Source: Bradyrhizobium archetypum
Lineage (GTDB): Bacteria; Pseudomonadota; Alphaproteobacteria; Rhizobiales; Xanthobacteraceae
DNA: 64,000 nucleotides
Direction: 5' to 3'
Assembly: GCF_013114835.1 (NCBI RefSeq)
Contig: NZ_JAAVLW010000009.1
Span: 124,001-188,000, forward strand
Shown: piece by piece, positions 59,746 to 64,000 of the stretch
How positions within the stretch are numbered: the stretch's first letter is position 1
Layout of the letters: each line of letters starts with the position of its first letter
Notes under the pieces: generated by a model
Databases searched by the model: none
The model's input: only the letters and a program-made list of their open reading frames with translations
What the model was told of the DNA's origin: nothing
Made by a program: the position numbers and the translations under genes

Positions 59746-60943
59746 GCTCGCCTTCCGTCTCCAGCGTCCCGCCGGCGAAGTTGCGGTAAAGGAAGCGATC
59801 CTGGTGCGCGGCGGCCTCGCGCTCGGCGTCCTTGAAGATCTTTTCGTGCATCGGTGACAGCGTGCAGGCCGGGTCGGTATTTCCGGCGTCGCCGGTCAGC
59901 GCAAAAGCCTGGCAGCGGCAGCCGCCGAAATCGATCTCGCGGAACTCGCAGCTCTTGCATGGCTCGGGCATCCAGCCGGTGCCGCGATAGCGATTGAAAG
60001 CTTCGGAGTTCTGCCAGATCCAGGCAATCGAATGATTGGAGCGGACGGATTCGAAGTCGAGCCCGGTGATGCTCTCCGCCGCATGGCAGGGGAGCACCTT
60101 GCCGGCGGGTGAAATGTTGAAGAACTGCCGGCCCCAGCCGCCCATGCATTTCTTCGGCCGCAGCGCGTAATAGTCCGGCACCACGTAGTCGATGGCGAGG
60201 ATGCCTTTCAGGCGTGTCGCGGCCTCATCGACGATGCGGCTCGTCTCCTCGATCTGCTCGAGCGTCGGCATCAGGGCGGCGCGGTTCTTCAACGCCCAGC
60301 CGTAATACTGGACGTTGGCGACCTCAAGCCGGTCGGCGTCGAGATCGACTGCCATCTGAATGATATCAGGGAGCTGGTGCAGGTTCTGGCGGTGCATCAC
60401 TGCGTTCACCGTCAGCGGCAGGTCGAGCTCACGCGTCCATTTAGCGACTTCAAGCTTTTTCTCATGCGCGTTTTTCAGCCCGGCAACGCGATCGGCGACG
60501 ATCGGCTCGTTGCCTTGAAAACTGATCTGCACATGGCAGAGCCCGGCATCGGCAAGCGCCGAAAGCTTTTCCCTGTTCAGCAGCACCGCCGACGTAATGA
60601 GATTGCTGTACAGCCCCACATCGGTCGCGTGCTGCACCAGTTCAACCAGATCCTTGCGAGCGGTCGGCTCGCCGCCCGAGAAATGGATTTGCAGCACGCC
60701 GATTTCGGCGAGCTCGCTCAAAACCTTCTTCCATTCTTCTGTAGTCAATTCGCTGCTGGCCCGATCGAGCTCGATCGGGTTCGAGCAATAGGGACATTGC
60801 AGCGGGCAGCGGTGCGTCAGCTCGGCGAGCACGGCAAGCGGGATGCCGAAGGTCTCCGCGGTCGAACGCTTGTGCTCGAGCACCGCAAGCCCGTCACTTG
60901 GCGCGGCGCTGGCTGTCTTGCCGTCTGCGAGGATGTCGCTCAT
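59735..60943 (-). CDS. pqqE: PqqA peptide cyclase, radical SAM
   Basis: PqqE joins the Glu and Tyr side chains of PqqA, the first committed step of PQQ synthesis. The 402-residue protein carries the radical SAM cluster motif CPLQCPYC near the N-terminus, FSGGEPTARKDL, and a C-terminal SPASM domain with conserved cysteines (KKCMGGWG; PEPCKSCEFREIDFGGCRC). It acts with the carrier PqqD, whose gene overlaps by 4 nt. Confidence 0.97.
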   Translation of the reverse strand: MSDILADGKTASAAPSDGLAVLEHKRSTAETFGIPLAVLAELTHRCPLQCPYCSNPIELDRASSELTTEEWKKVLSELAEIGVLQIHFSGGEPTARKDLVELVQHATDVGLYSNLITSAVLLNREKLSALADAGLCHVQISFQGNEPIVADRVAGLKNAHEKKLEVAKWTRELDLPLTVNAVMHRQNLHQLPDIIQMAVDLDADRLEVANVQYYGWALKNRAALMPTLEQIEETSRIVDEAATRLKGILAIDYVVPDYYALRPKKCMGGWGRQFFNISPAGKVLPCHAAESITGLDFESVRSNHSIAWIWQNSEAFNRYRGTGWMPEPCKSCEFREIDFGGCRCQAFALTGDAGNTDPACTLSPMHEKIFKDAEREAAAHQDRFLYRNFAGGTLETEGEHGA

Positions 60944-61251
60944 GACGCTTTCTCACGCGCTTCGGTCAAAAAACCCTTGTCGGCGAGGTCCTGCAGCATC
61001 GCGATGACGTCGGTCGCGATCGCCTCGCGGGGCGCAGCATATTTGGCGGCGAGCTGGTCGACCATCTCGGCGACGCTGCGCACGCCGTCGCAAAGCTGCA
61101 GCACCTCGACCGCGATCTCGTCCGGCGCCAGCACGCGCTCCGGCGCCAGGATCACCCAGACCTGCCGCGTCTCATCGAACTTCAGCCGAGTGTGGCGCGG
61201 CAATTTCGGCCGGCTCGCCTCGCTGACACTGATGTTGCGGCTCGAGGCCAT
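60940..61251 (-). CDS. pqqD: PqqD, PqqA chaperone
   Basis: PqqD binds the PqqA peptide and delivers it to PqqE. The protein has 103 residues from ATG 61251 (MASSRNISVSEASRPKLPRH). The typical winged-helix segment (QVWVILAPERVLAPDEIAVE, then VLQLCDG) is present. The open frame runs upstream to 61383, but those extra residues (charged repeats KEADKETDEQ) come from a tandem repeat and are not PqqD. It is separate from pqqC here, although the two are fused in some methylotrophs. Confidence 0.94.
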   Translation of the reverse strand: MASSRNISVSEASRPKLPRHTRLKFDETRQVWVILAPERVLAPDEIAVEVLQLCDGVRSVAEMVDQLAAKYAAPREAIATDVIAMLQDLADKGFLTEAREKAS

Positions 61252-61269
61252 CGATCGCCGGTCTCCTTT

Positions 61270-61305
61270 GTCAGTTTGCTCGTCAGTTTCCTTGTCAGCT
61301 TCCTT
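61270..61305. repeat. Three 12-bp tandem repeats across the pqqC stop codon
   Basis: GTCAGTTTGCTC, GTCAGTTTCCTT and GTCAGCTTCCTT follow one another at 61270-61281, 61282-61293 and 61294-61305. The pqqC stop codon (61297-61295) lies in the last unit. On the coding strand each unit contains a TGA, so the array supplies extra stop codons between pqqC and pqqD. It is the only short tandem repeat I noticed in the window. Confidence 0.8.
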
Positions 61306-62074
61306 GGGGCACGAATGCCCCGGGCGGAATGTGGCCCTCGACATAGGCATGATACAGCGCGTCGAGCTGAACCCATAGCACATTGGTCTTGAAGATCAGC
61401 GCGTTGCAGACCGCCTCGCGCTCCGCGGGCGTCTTCGCGTTGGCCTTGACGTATTCCAGCGCGAAGCCGGCGTCGCGCGGCGCCTGCGTCAGGCGGCGGC
61501 TGAAATAGGTCATGATGTCAGGGTTGACGAAATCATAGTGCTGCAGCATCCCCGAGATGCGCTCCTCGTGCAGGTTCGGCGCGAACAGTTCCGTCAGCGA
61601 GGAGGCGATCGCCTCCAGCGGCGTCCTGTCACGGCAGAAATGCACATAGGCTTCCACCGCGAACCGCGTCGCCGGCAGGATGCCCTCGGTCGATTCCACA
61701 TAGGCGCTGTCGAGCCCGAGCCCTTCGGTTAGTTTCAGCCAGCGCTCGATACCACCTTCGGAGCCGATATCGCCGTCGTGATCTTCGATCCGGTGCCGCC
61801 ACTCGATCCTGGTGGCGCGCTCGCGGAACCGCGAGATCACCACCGCGTCCTTCAGTGGGATCGTGCTCTGGTAATAATAACGATTCAGCGCCCAGGCCTG
61901 CACCTGTCCCTTGTTGAGCTTGCCGCCATGCAGCAGCCGGTGGAATGGGTGCAAATTGTGATAACGCGTCGCGCCGATATGGCGGAGCATCGCTTCGAGT
62001 TCGTCGGCATTGTTGAGCGTGATGCCCTTGCCGATCGAGTGCGCGGTCATTCCGCTGGTGGGCACGACATTCAC
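61295..62074 (-). CDS. pqqC: Pyrroloquinoline-quinone synthase
   Basis: PqqC performs the final oxygen-dependent ring closure and eight-electron oxidation giving PQQ. In this 259-residue all-helical protein visible motifs are RYHNLHPFHRLLHGGKLNKG, LNRYYYQSTIPLKDA, and SLTELFAPNLHEERISGMLQ followed by HYDF. It starts with GTG at 62074, overlapping the pqqB stop by 4 nt (GTGA). Its C-terminus reaches into a tandem repeat. Confidence 0.96.
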   Translation of the reverse strand: MNVVPTSGMTAHSIGKGITLNNADELEAMLRHIGATRYHNLHPFHRLLHGGKLNKGQVQAWALNRYYYQSTIPLKDAVVISRFRERATRIEWRHRIEDHDGDIGSEGGIERWLKLTEGLGLDSAYVESTEGILPATRFAVEAYVHFCRDRTPLEAIASSLTELFAPNLHEERISGMLQHYDFVNPDIMTYFSRRLTQAPRDAGFALEYVKANAKTPAEREAVCNALIFKTNVLWVQLDALYHAYVEGHIPPGAFVPQGS

Positions 62075-62997
62075 AGTGTGATCTCCGTTCCGTCGGCAGG
62101 AATCTGCCAGCCCGCCTGTTCCACCGCCTGGCGCTCGTCCGAACCGGGGAGCAAGGCGGGATTGGAGTTATTGATATGCAGGAACACCCTGCGGCCGATG
62201 TCGAGGCCGGCAAGGCTCTCGATCGCCCCATGTTCACCCGACATCGAAATATGGCCCATGCTCCGTCCCGTCTTGGTGCCGAGGCCTTGAACGATCAATT
62301 CGTCGTCGCGCCACACCGTGCCGTCGAAGAAGACCAGCGCAGCACCTGTCAGCCGCGACTTGAGATTGTCGGTCATTCGCGCGCAGGCGGCCAGGAAACA
62401 AAAATACTTGCCGCTTTTCTTATCCAGAATGCGAAGCCCGAGCGTATCGCCCACTGCGTCACCGCCCGCCGGATGCGCCTTGCCTTCGAGGTACCACGCC
62501 CCCTTGCCAGGAACCGCGAAGGGAAGGATTTCCATGCCGGATGGTGAGCCATCGGGCAGGGCAGGCTCGAACGCCCTGTCGACCTCGATCGGCTGGCGCT
62601 TCACATTGTGTTCGCCCAGCACATTAAAGATGCTGTTGGATCGCAAAATCGCAAGGACCCGCTCATGCGCGTAGAGCGTGAAGGGCGAGCCCTCGCGCAT
62701 GGACAATAGCCCCGCGACGGCATCGATTTCGCCATTGGTCAGAATGACGCCGGCGATCGGGCTGTGACGTAATTCGCCAGCCTTGGGGCGAAGCTGCGGC
62801 GTCGCCATGAGCTGTTGACGAAGGTCGGGAGAGGCATTGACGAGGTACCAGTGCTCGCCGTCGCCGCTGACCGCGATGGAGGCCTGGGTACGCTGCAATT
62901 CCCGATTTTCGCGTGCCTCCCGGCAGACCGTGCATCCGCAGTTCCACTGCGGAACGCCGCCACCTGCCGCGGCGCCCAGGACGACGACACGAAGCAT
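62071..62997 (-). CDS. pqqB: PqqB, metallo-beta-lactamase-fold PQQ biosynthesis protein
   Basis: The protein has 308 residues from ATG 62997 (MLRVVVLGAAAGGGVPQWNC), the normal length. PqqB is an iron-dependent hydroxylase of the metallo-beta-lactamase fold. It contains the structural zinc cysteines in NCGCTVC and the metal-ligand region LTNGEIDAVAGLL and HINNSNP. The frame upstream of 62997 does not resemble the family. It lies 167 bp after pqqA. Confidence 0.96.
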   Translation of the reverse strand: MLRVVVLGAAAGGGVPQWNCGCTVCREARENRELQRTQASIAVSGDGEHWYLVNASPDLRQQLMATPQLRPKAGELRHSPIAGVILTNGEIDAVAGLLSMREGSPFTLYAHERVLAILRSNSIFNVLGEHNVKRQPIEVDRAFEPALPDGSPSGMEILPFAVPGKGAWYLEGKAHPAGGDAVGDTLGLRILDKKSGKYFCFLAACARMTDNLKSRLTGAALVFFDGTVWRDDELIVQGLGTKTGRSMGHISMSGEHGAIESLAGLDIGRRVFLHINNSNPALLPGSDERQAVEQAGWQIPADGTEITL

Positions 62998-63099
62998 GAT
63001 CCGTCTCCTGGAAACTCTGAAACCTAGCGACGCAAAGCCGAGCGCCAAGCCCGGAAAGGAAGTAAACGGCACGAGGTGGACGCTAACCGGATGACGCAT

Positions 63100-63114
63100 C
63101 TCCCCGATCGGGAG
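63100..63114 (-). terminator. Weak hairpin between pqqA and pqqB
   Basis: CTCCC-CGATC-GGGAG forms a 5-bp stem in the 167-bp pqqA-pqqB gap. Partial termination here would give more pqqA transcript than pqqBCDE transcript, as is known in several PQQ producers. There is no T-run. Confidence 0.3.
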
Positions 63115-63164
63115 GCATCAGCCCGGCGGTCCACCTGCGTGATCGAGTGAGCTTGCGCTACCGC

Positions 63165-63245
63165 TTACTTGCGGGCGGCGCACATATACATGTTGATTTC
63201 CATGCCCACCGGCACTTCGACGATCTTCGGTGCTTTCCAAGCCAT
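63165..63245 (-). CDS. pqqA: PqqA precursor peptide
   Basis: This 26-residue peptide starts MAWKAPKIVEVPVG and continues MEINMYMCAARK. The conserved Glu16 and Tyr20 in EINMY are the two residues joined by PqqE to become PQQ. AAAGGAGAG lies 5 nt before the ATG. It is the first gene of the leftward operon pqqABCDE-pip. Confidence 0.96.
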   Translation of the reverse strand: MAWKAPKIVEVPVGMEINMYMCAARK

Positions 63246-63552
63246 TTGGCTCTCCTTTTGCTACCGGACGAACTCCGCCCTGAAGAGTTAAGGTAGCGCG
63301 TATCAAAAAGTTCGTCAGTTAAATTTTCGCAAGGAAGCTGAGCGCGTTATGCTGCGTTGCGAAACAGGTCGCGGAGCTAGGCTGGAAACTTCTGGTCAAA
63401 ACAACGTGGGATCAGTCATTTCCCGGTTGTTCGGGCCATCACGAATGACGATGTTGGGTTTTGGTTTGCGGGCCGTGTGCCCGCCCGATAAGGAACCTGT
63501 GAGAAGCGCGGTCCCCGATTGCGGGACCCTAACAAGAGTGAAGTTTCCGCCG
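63246..63552. other. Intergenic region between divergent pqqA and DUF6894 genes
   Basis: This 307-bp gap should hold the pqqA promoter. A short open frame from 63349 merely extends the DUF6894 gene and has no family similarity. GGTCCC/GGGACC at 63511-63516 and 63524-63529 can form a hairpin just before the DUF6894 start. No EcfG motif with proper spacing was found. Confidence 0.5.
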
Positions 63553-63810
63553 ATGCCGCGATATTATTTCAACACCCGTATCGGCGATGAGCTGATTTCT
63601 GATCCCGATGGCGAGGTGCTCAGGGATCCCGATCGCGCCTGGGAAATGGCGCGCGCCATGATCCGTGAACTGCTCAAGACGGATGGTGCTGACGGTGCGC
63701 TGCTCAGCGCCACTATCGAAGTCACCGATGACGACGGTGAGATCGTGCTGGAGTTTCCGTTCGCTGAAGCGATTCTCGACGCGCCGGGCGGCTCCATCAC
63801 CAGGCACTGA
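63553..63810 (+). CDS. DUF6894-type small protein
   Basis: This 85-residue protein opens MPRYYFNTRIGDELISDPDG, the hallmark of the DUF6894 family of Rhizobiales. A helix (AWEMARAMIRELLK) and a short beta part (IEVTDDDGEIVLEFPFAEAI) follow. The function is unknown; several copies usually occur per genome. The chosen ATG has no strong ribosome-binding site, but it is where family similarity begins. Confidence 0.8.
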   Translation: MPRYYFNTRIGDELISDPDGEVLRDPDRAWEMARAMIRELLKTDGADGALLSATIEVTDDDGEIVLEFPFAEAILDAPGGSITRH

Positions 63811-63968
63811 TGCGGGGACCCTCACCGACGATGTCTGCAACCTCCGATCGGCATGTTTCCGATTGCGCACGGGCAGACAAATATGGAGAGTGCCCGCCAG
63901 GAAAGCCTCCGGCGTTGGCGTCATATCGGCCCGCGCGAAGAGAAAGGCTTCCGCCAGGGAGAACGCCC

Positions 63969-64000
63969 ATGATGGACTACATGTCGGTGCCGCGCAGCCT
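63969..64000 (+). CDS. Possible start of a gene cut by the window edge
   Basis: AGGGAGAAC precedes tandem ATGs at 63969 and 63972, and the frame (MMDYMSVPRS) stays open to the end of the window. Too little sequence is present to name it. Confidence 0.3.
   Translation, partial: MMDYMSVPRS

Overview
The window looks like a chromosomal segment of a Bradyrhizobium-type alphaproteobacterium (Rhizobiales). The evidence is the high-GC coding style, a two-subunit Methylobacterium-like formate dehydrogenase, a bifunctional transaldolase/glucose-6-phosphate isomerase, a pqqABCDE operon, EcfG-type promoter motifs and dispersed palindromic elements between genes. The assignment is inference from gene content; no rRNA, tRNA, CRISPR array, insertion sequence or prophage was seen.

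Layout. (1) 1-10.1 kb, formate module: a sigma54-dependent response regulator (5' end outside the window) and its histidine kinase. They are followed by a very good sigma54 promoter with two upstream palindromes and a hairpin-rich leader, then an oxalate/formate-type MFS transporter and a fused NuoE-NuoF-like plus a molybdopterin formate dehydrogenase subunit. (2) 10.1-14.1 kb, accessory metabolism: a crotonase-fold protein divergent from a TetR regulator, a flavin-binding PPOX-fold protein and an acyl-CoA ligase. (3) 14.2-18.6 kb: Ku and LigD (non-homologous end joining), transcribed divergently from interleaved EcfG-like promoters, then a tiny DUF3309 membrane protein and a polyhydroxyalkanoate-system protein. 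(4) 18.6-36.7 kb: a six-gene leftward operon (glgE, treS-maltokinase, glgB, glgX, treZ, treY), divergent from malQ and a GH15 glucoamylase-like gene. (5) 37-44.4 kb: a leftward pentose-phosphate operon (tal-pgi fusion, gnd, zwf, pgl, gluconokinase, HAD phosphatase). (6) 44.4-46.2 kb: a decayed stretch with two adjacent pseudogenes. (7) 46.2-51 kb: the prkA-yeaH-spoVR stress operon. (8) 51-55.7 kb: a 2-oxoacid:ferredoxin oxidoreductase (korAB) with an iron-sulfur flavoprotein. (9) 56-58.8 kb: a chromate transporter, small hypotheticals and a frameshifted gene. (10) 58.8-63.2 kb: the PQQ operon pqqABCDE with a prolyl aminopeptidase overlapping pqqE. (11) A DUF6894 protein and a possible gene start at the right edge.

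How the genes work together. Regions 4 and 5 interconvert glucose phosphates, maltose-1-phosphate, alpha-glucan and trehalose, and feed the oxidative pentose phosphate pathway for NADPH. TreS-maltokinase, GlgE and GlgB build glucan from trehalose; TreY and TreZ turn glucan back into trehalose; GlgX, MalQ and GH15 degrade it. Regions 1 and 10 (formate oxidation and PQQ cofactor) fit one-carbon metabolism. GGAAC-N16/17-NGTT motifs, which resemble the general stress sigma factor EcfG consensus, lie upstream of ku, ligD, malQ, DUF3309 and a 71-residue protein. This suggests that DNA end-joining, compatible-solute metabolism and small stress proteins share general stress control. The main new hypotheses are the sigma54 two-component control of formate metabolism, the EcfG-driven divergent ku/ligD promoter, and a peptidase built into the pqq operon.
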